Assembly: GCF_963666665.1 (NCBI RefSeq)
Contig: NZ_OY762999.1
Coordinates: 2,423,501 to 2,487,500, forward strand
Length of the DNA stretch: 64,000 nt
Direction: 5' to 3'
Source: Maridesulfovibrio sp.
GTDB lineage: Bacteria; Desulfobacterota; Desulfovibrionia; Desulfovibrionales; Desulfovibrionaceae
The notes below the pieces were generated by a model. That model was given only the letters and a program-made list of their open reading frames with translations. It searched no databases and was not told the origin of the DNA. A program made the translations under genes and the position numbers. Below are positions 1 through 7,629 of this stretch, one piece after another. Position 1 is the first letter of the stretch; every line of letters begins with the position of its first letter.

Positions 1-20
1 TTTCAGCCTCACTAACCAAG

Positions 21-503
21 CTAAATTCCTTCACAAAGCAAAAGTAGTTCACTGGCGAGAGGACATGATTCAAGTACCCTGTCATCGGGCACGGAAAACC
101 CAAACTTATTTGAAATTATTCCTGCATGTTGCTTGGATATCCTATACCCGTGACTTTGGTCGTGTGCAGTTCCATCTCGATTAACTGCAAAGAGCTCTTT
201 ACCTCTACAATAAAAATGTAAATGGTCCTGAGTTTTAGTCCCCGTATTTCCAGAATCATATCGAACGGAATTTCCTTTTCCAATCTCCACCCATTTCGAC
301 TCATCCAGAAACTCCGCTGAAGAGTAAAAATGGAAAGTAGTTATCCCCTCAACAAAGGTTTTCCGGACAAAACTTTTACTGTTCTCAAGATTAGATATGA
401 ACTCTTTAAATCTCACAATTTCCTCCAAAAATATTATCTCCAATATACCAATAACAACATTAAACTTAACGATCATTCGCCAACAGGTTGCGGTGTCACT
501 CAA
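21..503 (-). CDS. Hypothetical protein, DUF6367-like
   Basis: Predicted soluble protein of 160 residues if the TTG at 503 is used, or 151 from the ATG at 474-476. Neither start has a clear ribosome binding site. The C-terminal half holds a DHLHFYCRGKELFAVNRDGTAHD-like block, here split as DHLHFY and NRDGTAHD, which from memory resembles small DUF6367-type proteins found in accessory regions. The gene is last in the leftward run that starts with hamA, so it may be a cargo gene transcribed with the Hachiman pair. Nothing in the sequence gives a reaction or partner. The TTG start overlaps the stop of a 28-codon ORF just upstream, so the annotated N-terminus may be wrong or the two ORFs may once have been one. 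Confidence 0.6.
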   Translation of the reverse strand: MSDTATCWRMIVKFNVVIGILEIIFLEEIVRFKEFISNLENSKSFVRKTFVEGITTFHFYSSAEFLDESKWVEIGKGNSVRYDSGNTGTKTQDHLHFYCRGKELFAVNRDGTAHDQSHGYRISKQHAGIISNKFGFSVPDDRVLESCPLASELLLLCEGI

Positions 504-586
504 AAGTCATCTAAAAGATCATTCTCAACTTGGACAAATGCCTCCCCAATTCCCTGCGCGATTTCTTCGCTTTTTTGTAACGCCAT
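500..586 (-). CDS. Possible 28-residue ORF upstream of the hypothetical gene
   Basis: ATG at 584-586, stop TGA at 500-502. The peptide begins MALQKSEEIAQG and ends ENDLLDDF; it is acidic and looks like a coding helix rather than random translation. Its stop overlaps the TTG start of the next ORF, which suggests translational coupling or an old frameshift that separated the N-terminus from the downstream gene. No good ribosome binding site is visible, so confidence is low. Confidence 0.3.
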   Translation of the reverse strand: MALQKSEEIAQGIGEAFVQVENDLLDDF

Positions 587-636
587 ATAAGAACTGTTAC
601 TTAAAGTTAACAATCAAGACTTCAACAATATAACAT

Positions 637-1515
637 TTAAGCAACATCACACTCAAAGCCCCTAACAATATCCTGAGCCCTTAAAAATTCTTCCCCATGT
701 AGTTCGCGATACCTTTCAGCTATGGGGTATTTGTGATGAATATCAGAGAAGTCATCAAACCAATAATCAATGTTTCTTCGACGCAAAACAGTTCGTGGAA
801 AGACTTCTCCATTAAGCAAGCTATGAAATTTTTTTTCATCAAGAACGACTCCATAGCACCTACTGTAAAGATTGTTTTCGTGTAATCTCTGTAGCATTTT
901 ATAAAAACTATGAAGCTGCCTAGACCCCCCTGCTCCGACATGTCCACTAATATGCCAAACCATAGGGCAGACTGAATATTTCAAGTCACTATGTTTTAAA
1001 ACAATAAACATCTTGCAGCACTCATCTCTGCACTTAACAAAATAGATACTTTCGGGACCTTGTTCTTCAATCATGCCCAGATAGTCTTCAGGGAAATGGC
1101 GATGCTTGACAGTTGTTCTATACGGAGAGCTGTGTCCTGACGTTAACCACTCATAATTTAATCCCAGTTTGGAGGCGAACAACTCCAAAAAAGCAAACGA
1201 TGGTTCTCTTTGCCCCGTAATAAACTCTTCAAGTTCACTAACACGTTTCAAATCTAAAAATTGTGCCAAATCAGAAACTGTATATGGTTGATAGCGTCCT
1301 GAATTCAGCAGTTTTAAAGCTTCAACCATTCTTACTGATACCATTTGAGATTCTGTTACTTCTGCTTCTTCTATAGTCTGACTTGCGGCCTTATTCTCAT
1401 GTAGAGATACAGAGGAGTTTGCTTGACTACTTCCATCGGATTTAAACATATGTTTGAGCACAATTCCTAAAACAATTGTACCTGCTCCTGAGAAAAACCA
1501 TTCGATAAAAGACAT
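637..1515 (-). CDS. Membrane-anchored HTH-domain protein next to Hachiman
   Basis: 292 residues. An N-terminal hydrophobic segment (about residues 4-22) is followed by a linker, then a helix-turn-helix-like block at about 60-125 (VSDLAQFLDL, then LELFASKLGLNYEWLTSG, as in XRE-type domains), and a C-terminal region with several Cys/His residues that I do not recognise. The gene lies 37 bp downstream of hamB on the same strand and is probably co-transcribed with it. Canonical Hachiman needs only hamA and hamB, so this could be an accessory, a regulator or an unrelated passenger. The membrane segment joined to an HTH domain is unusual. The function is unknown; the link to defence is inferred from position only. 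Confidence 0.65.
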   Translation of the reverse strand: MSFIEWFFSGAGTIVLGIVLKHMFKSDGSSQANSSVSLHENKAASQTIEEAEVTESQMVSVRMVEALKLLNSGRYQPYTVSDLAQFLDLKRVSELEEFITGQREPSFAFLELFASKLGLNYEWLTSGHSSPYRTTVKHRHFPEDYLGMIEEQGPESIYFVKCRDECCKMFIVLKHSDLKYSVCPMVWHISGHVGAGGSRQLHSFYKMLQRLHENNLYSRCYGVVLDEKKFHSLLNGEVFPRTVLRRRNIDYWFDDFSDIHHKYPIAERYRELHGEEFLRAQDIVRGFECDVA

Positions 1516-1552
1516 AGAAACAACTCCTCTAAAAGATCAGTTCACGATGAGA

Positions 1553-4117
1553 CTATACCCAAACACCTGTCCGCTTTAATATCTTTGTATGGATTGATGG
1601 TAGAGACTGGAAAACAGGATTGTTTTGATTAACAGCTAACCATGATAAAGGTGAATCTGTTTCAGGAATATCCTTCGCCACCCGTAACGCGGTACTACGA
1701 GGCACGCATGCAGTCATCAAAGCCAAAGCTTTAGGGTCATTGCACCCCAGTTCCAGCATAGTGGATAGTCCCATAATTAGAGCGTAATCACTTTGCTCAT
1801 CTTCTGGCAGAACAACCTTCAATATATCACTTACCAAGCTGTAATACTTAGCCATTTGATATGAAACACCTTTATTGATAAAATCTGTGACCTTAACAAT
1901 TGCATCGTCAACATCCTTAGATCCAAATTGGTCACTATTCCTAGTTTTCTTAGGAATTGCACTTTCAACAAGCTCTTTAAACGAAGTACCGAACAACCAT
2001 TTTTTACTAAATCTCAACAGCTGATCCCGATAAATTTTGCTATTTCCACGAGGATTAATGTCTTCAACTATACAAAAGACCTCATCAAGCAATTTAAACG
2101 TATCCTTGAGATCTTTTGAAAACCCTCTTTTAGAACGGATTTTCCACGCCTCAGGATTATCATTTATCAACTGAAATAGCTTATCCTGCAAAAAAGGATC
2201 TATGTAAGGGTTGTTGACAACCAGTTCCTCAGCAATATCAAGTCCATCCATTGAACCTGTTAGGGCTGCAATTAAGGTTGTTTTGTCACTCTCCGAAATA
2301 TTTTTCCTTTGCAAATATTTTGCAGCCTCTTCCGGGTCGGCAAAAAATTTTGATCGCAACAAGGTAATTGTTGGTCGCAGCTCAACGCCTCTATCATCTT
2401 CAGGGGTTAAAACCCGCCCAGAGTTTATAACAGAAAGAATTTCTTCGAAGCTATTTCTGAGATGATTTTCAATTGCAGGCTGTACATACTTTCCTTTTCT
2501 TTTACGATATTTTTCAACCCAATTTTCATCCACTCCATCTGAGTCATTAGGAGAATGAACACAATAAATAGTACCACTTAAATGCTCATTTAATCGACCT
2601 GCTCTGCCGATCAGATTATTGAATTCAAAATCACTTAAGTCTTCAGAAGCTTTTTTGGGCGAGACCAAAAATATTTTTTCCGTCGGTAGATTAACCCCTT
2701 CAAGCAAAGTTGATGTGCAGAACAATGTTTTGATATCTCGTTCAGCAAACCTCTCTTCAATTTCTTCCCTTACAAAATCGGGCAACCCAGAATGATGATA
2801 GGCAACTCCACATTTTAGCCCCTCGATTAAAGAGCATTGGGGATGTATTGATTCATCGAGATAATCGATTAATTCCCAAAGAGAATCGGAAATATCTATT
2901 TCTTCATTAAGCAATTCAGCATATTTTTTTGCCCAATTTTGTGCTGTTTTAGGGCCATGGGCGTAAACGATAGAAGAAGAGTATCTACCAAATAGCATAA
3001 CAGCATCAGTTACAGCCCTATAATTTGCTTTCCAGCGAGAAAACAGCTTCCGCTCTGAAGGTATGAAAACAGTATTGTCATGCTCCTTTGCCTTATCATC
3101 AAGGACAGTGAGAGCTATTTCTTTCTTCTCCTTTACTGGAGCTAATTGGACTAATATCTGAGAAACAGGAGACATGTCGGTAGACAAATCTTTCGATTGT
3201 TCAATAAAAATCTGACCTGCTAACTTCCTAACATTTTTAATATATGGACCAGCAGCAAAAATTTGCGCTGATGGCGACTTCATTTCTAATTCACTTAAAA
3301 TGTATTCAAGAAGAGCCCCCCGTGAAGTCTGCTCTAAGGACTGAATTTCATCAGAAAAGATGAAATCAATCTCAGTTGCAAAATCCGATGACAACAGACG
3401 AATACAGCGTTCTTGAGTCAAAACAAAAACGGCTTTATTGCCATTAACTTCAAGTCCATCAGGAATCGAAGTCAAAATAGGAAACTCCAAATCGCTTTCT
3501 TTCTGAAATCTTCTATACAGCGAAGCAAACTGCGAAATCAGGGCTTTTGTTGGCACTATCAATAAGGCAAAAAATTTCCCTTTTTGACCAAGCCGCAATT
3601 TCAAACTTTCATGAACAACAAACGATTTTCCAGCTGAGGTGGGTGCTGAAAAAATTGCACGCTGTTCATTTGCGAGCAAGTGCAGAGCATCCTTTTGAAA
3701 CTCGGTAACAACCGTCCCGCCAGCTAATGGGGTATAATAATTAAGGTATGTTTGATAAAATTCACTGGAAAGTAAGCCTAAGTCCCCACCGATAAATTGT
3801 TGTTTATCACCGACGACTTCATGTAAATGACGAGCAGCGGGCATAGCACCTGTCCGTGCGAAAATTGCGTAGCAAACAGTTTGAATTTGTTTTGACTGAG
3901 GGAGCTGAGAATAAGCTAGTGCAGCGAATAGCTGTGCTTTTTTGCGATGGGTTATTGAAGGGCTGGTCGAGAGATGGCTTGCTACAAAACAAGCAGTCCT
4001 GACCTCTTTATCTGATATTTCGCCTAGTTCAGTCCCTGCAACGTGAGCAAAAGTCATTTCTGTCAACACAGAAGACAAACCAACATGCTCAAAAGCCCAT
4101 TCATAGCTATTTGTCAT
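1553..4117 (-). CDS. hamB: Hachiman system helicase HamB
   Basis: 854-residue superfamily 2 helicase. Walker A is APTSAGKS at residues 158-165, motif Ia is IVPTKALISQ, and the Walker B/DExH box is DEIQ at 256-259. The second RecA lobe carries YAHGPKTA, TLLEGVNLP and LIGRAGR (motif VI). In Hachiman, HamB forms a complex with HamA, and damaged or foreign DNA activates the HamA nuclease. The start ATG follows GGAGGGAGA and lies 16 bp after the hamA stop, so the two are an operon. The length fits the family. The identification rests on the pairing of this helicase with the HamA-type partner. Confidence 0.88.
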   Translation of the reverse strand: MTNSYEWAFEHVGLSSVLTEMTFAHVAGTELGEISDKEVRTACFVASHLSTSPSITHRKKAQLFAALAYSQLPQSKQIQTVCYAIFARTGAMPAARHLHEVVGDKQQFIGGDLGLLSSEFYQTYLNYYTPLAGGTVVTEFQKDALHLLANEQRAIFSAPTSAGKSFVVHESLKLRLGQKGKFFALLIVPTKALISQFASLYRRFQKESDLEFPILTSIPDGLEVNGNKAVFVLTQERCIRLLSSDFATEIDFIFSDEIQSLEQTSRGALLEYILSELEMKSPSAQIFAAGPYIKNVRKLAGQIFIEQSKDLSTDMSPVSQILVQLAPVKEKKEIALTVLDDKAKEHDNTVFIPSERKLFSRWKANYRAVTDAVMLFGRYSSSIVYAHGPKTAQNWAKKYAELLNEEIDISDSLWELIDYLDESIHPQCSLIEGLKCGVAYHHSGLPDFVREEIEERFAERDIKTLFCTSTLLEGVNLPTEKIFLVSPKKASEDLSDFEFNNLIGRAGRLNEHLSGTIYCVHSPNDSDGVDENWVEKYRKRKGKYVQPAIENHLRNSFEEILSVINSGRVLTPEDDRGVELRPTITLLRSKFFADPEEAAKYLQRKNISESDKTTLIAALTGSMDGLDIAEELVVNNPYIDPFLQDKLFQLINDNPEAWKIRSKRGFSKDLKDTFKLLDEVFCIVEDINPRGNSKIYRDQLLRFSKKWLFGTSFKELVESAIPKKTRNSDQFGSKDVDDAIVKVTDFINKGVSYQMAKYYSLVSDILKVVLPEDEQSDYALIMGLSTMLELGCNDPKALALMTACVPRSTALRVAKDIPETDSPLSWLAVNQNNPVFQSLPSIHTKILKRTGVWV

Positions 4118-4133
4118 TCTCTCCCTCCAATTT

Positions 4134-5048
4134 TTACCGCTTTTTACTTTTCAAAGGAGGTTTATACTCACAGCCATGAAGCTTCCTGTAAAAATCATTT
4201 CTTAGCTTTAAGCAGTCTTCCACAGGAAGGAAAAAGAAATCCAGATAGACTTTAAAAGCTGAAGGGAATTTATCTTTTTTCTTCAGTATTAATTTCTGCC
4301 ACCTTTTAACTTCTTTTTTTATCTGATCTTTAAGAAGAAATTCAGCAGATTTAGCATCCTCTGCATCAGTGGAAATTTTCAGGATGCTATCATAGTCATA
4401 TGAGATAAATACTGGGTGAACAATAATTCGCTCAACCTCATCATTAAGTATGTCGAGCGCTTCTTGAAGAAGCTCTGCACTCAGTTCCCTTTCTTTTGGA
4501 TATTTCCTGCAAATACATATTTCATGATCATAAGCCTTCTCACTTTCGTGAAATCGATGGAGTGATTCAATAGCACTTGATATCGCGCCAGTTAAGGAAT
4601 TATGAATTTTTGACTCTCCAATAAGAAGTGCTTTTCTGCCTGAATATTCTCCAACAAAAACTCCATCTGCGCCTTTTACTTGATCATTTGGATTAGAAAG
4701 GTCTTTTAATTTATACGCAATCATAGGCGTTTGCAAAAAAGCTTCGACCATTATGTATAGTAGCATCTCTCCAAGCTTGCCATCAGATTCAGGATCATTA
4801 TCCCCAAACTTATCACGTGCATCAGGCCAATCGTAATCGTCTTTTTCAGCCTCAGGAAAGACATAATGCTCTAACTGTTGACTAAGCAGCTTCATCAACT
4901 TCTTTGTGCGCTGTTGAGTTCCGGTAAATGGCAAAGTGTAGCCACGGCAGTGTAGCTTGTTATTAACAGGATGGATTTCATGGTTAACGAAAACACTTTC
5001 CACATCTTTATTCTCAACAGTGAGCAACTCTCCCCAATCCAATGCCAT
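4134..5048 (-). CDS. hamA: Hachiman system effector nuclease HamA (DUF1837)
   Basis: 304 residues. The central block has the layout of the DUF1837/HamA PD-(D/E)xK nuclease: a conserved Glu in KLGEMLLY (residue 94), KGADGVFV (Asp 128) and GESK (Glu 145, Lys 147). In known systems HamA is the DNA-degrading effector held in check by the HamB helicase. AAGGAGAG stands just upstream of the ATG, and the AT-rich leader upstream (5049-5310) probably holds the promoter. All catalytic-type residues are present, so the system looks intact. It sits in the cargo part of an integrative element, which is typical for defence genes. Confidence 0.88.
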   Translation of the reverse strand: MALDWGELLTVENKDVESVFVNHEIHPVNNKLHCRGYTLPFTGTQQRTKKLMKLLSQQLEHYVFPEAEKDDYDWPDARDKFGDNDPESDGKLGEMLLYIMVEAFLQTPMIAYKLKDLSNPNDQVKGADGVFVGEYSGRKALLIGESKIHNSLTGAISSAIESLHRFHESEKAYDHEICICRKYPKERELSAELLQEALDILNDEVERIIVHPVFISYDYDSILKISTDAEDAKSAEFLLKDQIKKEVKRWQKLILKKKDKFPSAFKVYLDFFFLPVEDCLKLRNDFYRKLHGCEYKPPLKSKKR

Positions 5049-5636
5049 TCATCTCTCCTTAAACTCTGAAAGTAAGCATGTGATTAAAAGCTCTACTACA
5101 CATAAAACATAAATTCAAATATCCAATAGCTTTTATACCTTATGATTAAAAATCTTAAAAACTAAAGCCAAATATTGATCAAAAACTAAAAACGCCTATA
5201 AGATGATAAAAAACAACTCTAAACGATATTTAAAGAGCATACTATATATACGCCTAAGACTCAGTTTTATATGCACAAATTTTATTATTTCATTGATTAG
5301 CACAAAACTCTAATTAAAGCGTGGGATTACTTCCAACCAATATTCCCACACTTTCCACCCCCAAATTTCGCACAAATCGCCCCCTTCCTGAAATTTTCCC
5401 CCAAAATACCATATTCCCCCCGAACTCCCATCCCAAAATCGCAGGAGGAGCAAAATTTACGCGAATCCTGCTCCGGTCAAAATTTGAAAAATTAAAAACA
5501 AGTACAGATAGTTACAAGCACTAACAGCACTAGCGAACATCCCGCCAACAGCTATTCCTATTCCCGTGACCGAACACATCCAGCGAGGATAAACTTTTAA
5601 GTTGATTAAAAATATTAACTGCAAAAGGAGTCCTAA
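5049..5636. other. Non-coding spacer between hamA and the DUF6573 gene
   Basis: No convincing gene. 5080-5310 is very AT-rich and should hold the hamA promoter on the minus strand. 5321-5349 has an imperfect inverted repeat (GTGGGATTA and TATTCCCAC). 5350-5450 is a C-rich, pyrimidine-biased run. A 67-codon open frame here is proline/threonine rich and has no ribosome binding site, so I treat it as spurious. Confidence 0.5.
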
Positions 5637-6023
5637 ATGTCAGAAGATGAATTCGAAGTGGTATACTCATACACCCGCAAGCAAGCTATCGAAGACGGTG
5701 TGCTGGTCGATGTAACTGAACAGGCCCAAGAAACGGGCTTCAAAGTTCCGGTGGCTATTACGGCGAACCTCTACCACCGCTACATCGAACCACCAGATGG
5801 ACTGGAAGGCGAAGGTCAGTCGACCACAGGGCGGTTGCATGATGTGCTGCTTCTCACTTTTCTCGCAGCTAAGGACCGTTGGGACGGATCAATGGTAGAA
5901 ATAGAACCACTATTCGTGATGGGGGAAGGGCCGAGGTTTGAGAAAGTGAAATGCTGGGCGGTGATCGGCCCCGGAGATTCAGGAGAACCAGTGCTGACGA
6001 TCATGCTTCCTGAGGATTACTGA
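5637..6023 (+). CDS. DUF6573 family protein
   Basis: 128 residues. The opening FEVVYSYTRKQAIEDGVL and the block VTEQAQETGFKVPVAIT are the recognisable signature of DUF6573, a small acidic protein common on plasmids and integrative elements, with no known activity. AAAGGAG precedes the ATG at good spacing. The gene is monocistronic: a strong terminator follows its stop at once. Position next to the element's XRE regulator and replication-type genes fits a conserved element gene rather than cargo. Confidence 0.85.
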   Translation: MSEDEFEVVYSYTRKQAIEDGVLVDVTEQAQETGFKVPVAITANLYHRYIEPPDGLEGEGQSTTGRLHDVLLLTFLAAKDRWDGSMVEIEPLFVMGEGPRFEKVKCWAVIGPGDSGEPVLTIMLPEDY

Positions 6024-6024
6024 T

Positions 6025-6062
6025 AAAAAATCCCACCTGCTTTGCTGCGGATGGGATTTTTT
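6025..6062 (+). terminator. Rho-independent terminator after the DUF6573 gene
   Basis: Stem AATCCCACCTGC / GCGGATGGGATT with a T-run. A near-identical hairpin stands at 6821-6855. The A-run on the other side could let it work for the leftward XRE gene as well. Confidence 0.85.
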
Positions 6063-6088
6063 CTGAACTTAGGTAGGTGGTCTAAAAA

Positions 6089-6105
6089 AATGTGGGAAAT
6101 GTGGG
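6089..6105 (+). repeat. Iteron-like repeat copy 1
   Basis: AATGTGGGAAATGTGGG, containing the direct repeat ATGTGGG twice. Related copies are at 6878 (+), 12917 (-) and 13048 (-), with a degenerate one near 13013. It lies just past the terminator hairpin, as does copy 2. Confidence 0.6.
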
Positions 6106-6127
6106 CAATCTGGGCCGAGGTGGAAAA

Positions 6128-6451
6128 TTACAACAGGATCGCCTTAACAACACGGTGAAGGACCAACAACTGCTCATCGCTAGCTCCATCGAGCATATCG
6201 GTGATGCCAGCAACAACTTCGCCACGAGTCCTTGTATTCTGATCCAGTTCCAATAGGTCATGCAGGGATATTTTCAGACCGTCAGCAACCTTATTGAGAA
6301 CTTCAACAGAAACCTTGCTGCCCCCACGTTCAACTTCACTGAGATATTTATCGCTAATTCCGGCAGCATCCCCCAACTGTTCTTGGGTCAGACCACGACT
6401 CTTTCGCAATGTTCTGATGCGCGTGCCTATCTGTTTTGAAATGTCGTCCAT
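6128..6451 (-). CDS. XRE-family transcriptional regulator
   Basis: 107 residues from the ATG at 6449-6451, chosen because AAGGAG stands 7 bases upstream; a longer frame to 6505 has no such site. The helix-turn-helix (IGTRIRTLRKSRGLTQEQL, then GISDKYLSEVERG) fills residues 6-60. The C-terminal tail resembles dimerisation tails of small phage-type repressors. It is transcribed away from the zinc-ribbon gene, and an inverted repeat (6481-6494 and 6567-6580) sits between them, so it likely represses its own promoter and the divergent one. The target genes are inferred. Confidence 0.85.
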   Translation of the reverse strand: MDDISKQIGTRIRTLRKSRGLTQEQLGDAAGISDKYLSEVERGGSKVSVEVLNKVADGLKISLHDLLELDQNTRTRGEVVAGITDMLDGASDEQLLVLHRVVKAILL

Positions 6452-6480
6452 GCAAACTCCTTGAGTATCCATACAAAATA

Positions 6481-6580
6481 CCCACCACAGATAGAGTGTG
6501 AACAACCTGAGGACTGAATTTTTTGTTGATTTTTCAATTTAAAGATAGAATTATGTTTATCAATTTCTGTCTGTGGTGGG
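6481..6580. promoter_or_regulatory. Inverted repeat in the divergent promoter region
   Basis: CCCACCACAGATAG at 6481-6494 and its inverse CTGTCTGTGGTGGG at 6567-6580 match at 13 of 14 positions. They bracket the spacer between the XRE gene and the zinc-ribbon gene. They are candidate operator half-sites for the XRE protein. Confidence 0.5.
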
Positions 6581-6612
6581 ATTTGGAGTTACTTTTTGAA
6601 AATAAGGAGATC

Positions 6613-6783
6613 ATGATGAGAACGAAACAATGTATGCAGTGCAAAGCGGAAAACACCCTTAAAAGTAAAGAATGCTGGAATTGTGGTGCGCCCTTTGGAC
6701 TCAAGGGAGCGATCAAAATGATTAAACCGCTATTAGTAATTGCGGCTATCTTTGCTGTTATCATGTTGATCGGGGGTAAATAG
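6613..6783 (+). CDS. Small zinc-ribbon membrane protein
   Basis: 56 residues from the first of two adjacent ATGs, with AAGGAGA just upstream; a longer frame from 6523 has no such site. The N-terminal half has two CxxC pairs (CMQC and CWNC), a zinc ribbon. The C-terminal half is one hydrophobic helix (IKPLLVIAAIFAVIMLIGG). This layout, a cytoplasmic zinc ribbon followed by a single membrane helix, is common in uncharacterised small proteins. It is divergent from the XRE regulator and ends at its own terminator. Function unknown. Confidence 0.7.
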   Translation: MMRTKQCMQCKAENTLKSKECWNCGAPFGLKGAIKMIKPLLVIAAIFAVIMLIGGK

Positions 6784-6820
6784 ACAGGCTACCTATACTT
6801 CTACTTCTAGAGAGGCATAG

Positions 6821-6855
6821 AATCCCACCTGCCATGCTGCGGGTGGGATTTTTTC
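6821..6855 (+). terminator. Terminator after the zinc-ribbon gene
   Basis: Stem AATCCCACCTGC / GCGGGTGGGATT followed by TTTTT. Almost the same hairpin as at 6025-6062, and likewise followed by a GGTAGGTGG box and an iteron-like repeat, so the whole block is duplicated. Confidence 0.85.
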
Positions 6856-6877
6856 ATTTGGGTAGGTGGCTTGGGAA

Positions 6878-6894
6878 AATGTAGGAAATGTGGG
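6878..6894 (+). repeat. Iteron-like repeat copy 2
   Basis: AATGTAGGAAATGTGGG, one base different from copy 1 at 6089, at the same distance from the duplicated terminator. Confidence 0.55.
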
Positions 6895-6944
6895 TAATCA
6901 TTTATGCGATCATAAAGCTGTATAGATGTAAAAGGTAAAAACGA

Positions 6945-7628
6945 TCATAAAATAGGAGAAAAATCATGCACTATCTCAATTGCATCGTACCGAACTTTGC
7001 ATACAAATTCTTTTTCATCTTTATGATTTGTATATAAATAAACACTATCTTCATTTATAACTGTCTTATATACAAAACAATTTGCATCTCTGTGAGTAGG
7101 CCAAAGTGTAGGCCATGAATATTTGATAGCCACATCATAATCAGCAGTCCAACTATAACCATGTGATACGTAATCTCTAAGATCCTTACGACCAATAACA
7201 CCTCTATATACAGTTAAAGGGAATTTATATGAATGCGAATCAGATTTATAAATCAATTTATCTCTATCGACATGCTCTAAGATATATTTTATAATTAAAA
7301 CATCCATAGAATAGGAGTATTTAGGGCGAGATAGATACCATTCATAAAACACATCAGTTAAAACATCATACATCATAAACTGCATTAAATTATTACGAAA
7401 GAATAAGAACCTATAATGTTCGTCGATCTCGATAAAAACTTTTTTAAAATCCTCATCAATAAGAGCCCGTTGAACAGATTCTTTCTTAGAATAACTACAA
7501 AATGACAAATCGAAAAGGTCGGGATCAATAACATTACTCTTAACATTGTCATATATTTTATTCATTTGAATGGCTCTTTTTACATCGCCATATATAAAAT
7601 CCTGAAATCGTATATAACGTTCTGACAC
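6945..7628 (-). CDS. ADP-ribosyltransferase-like protein
   Basis: 227 residues from the GTG at 7626-7628, chosen because AAGGA lies 8 bases upstream and overlaps the end of the previous gene; the open frame runs back to 7844 but that part lies inside the upstream gene. The C-terminal 90 residues have the order of motifs of the R-S-E class of ADP-ribosyltransferases: Arg in VYRGV, the strand YSWTADYDVA (SxT), and DEKEFV (ExE). This suggests an NAD-dependent transferase, perhaps a toxin or host-modifying protein, but sequence alone cannot show activity. The stop of the upstream zinc-finger gene almost touches the start, so the two are translationally coupled. Confidence 0.55.
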   Translation of the reverse strand: MSERYIRFQDFIYGDVKRAIQMNKIYDNVKSNVIDPDLFDLSFCSYSKKESVQRALIDEDFKKVFIEIDEHYRFLFFRNNLMQFMMYDVLTDVFYEWYLSRPKYSYSMDVLIIKYILEHVDRDKLIYKSDSHSYKFPLTVYRGVIGRKDLRDYVSHGYSWTADYDVAIKYSWPTLWPTHRDANCFVYKTVINEDSVYLYTNHKDEKEFVCKVRYDAIEIVHDFSPIL

Positions 7629-7629
7629 A

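Noticed and set aside
5321..5524. 67-codon open frame rich in Pro and Thr
   Set aside because: It follows a C-rich tract, has no ribosome binding site and no protein-like pattern; the region is better read as non-coding.
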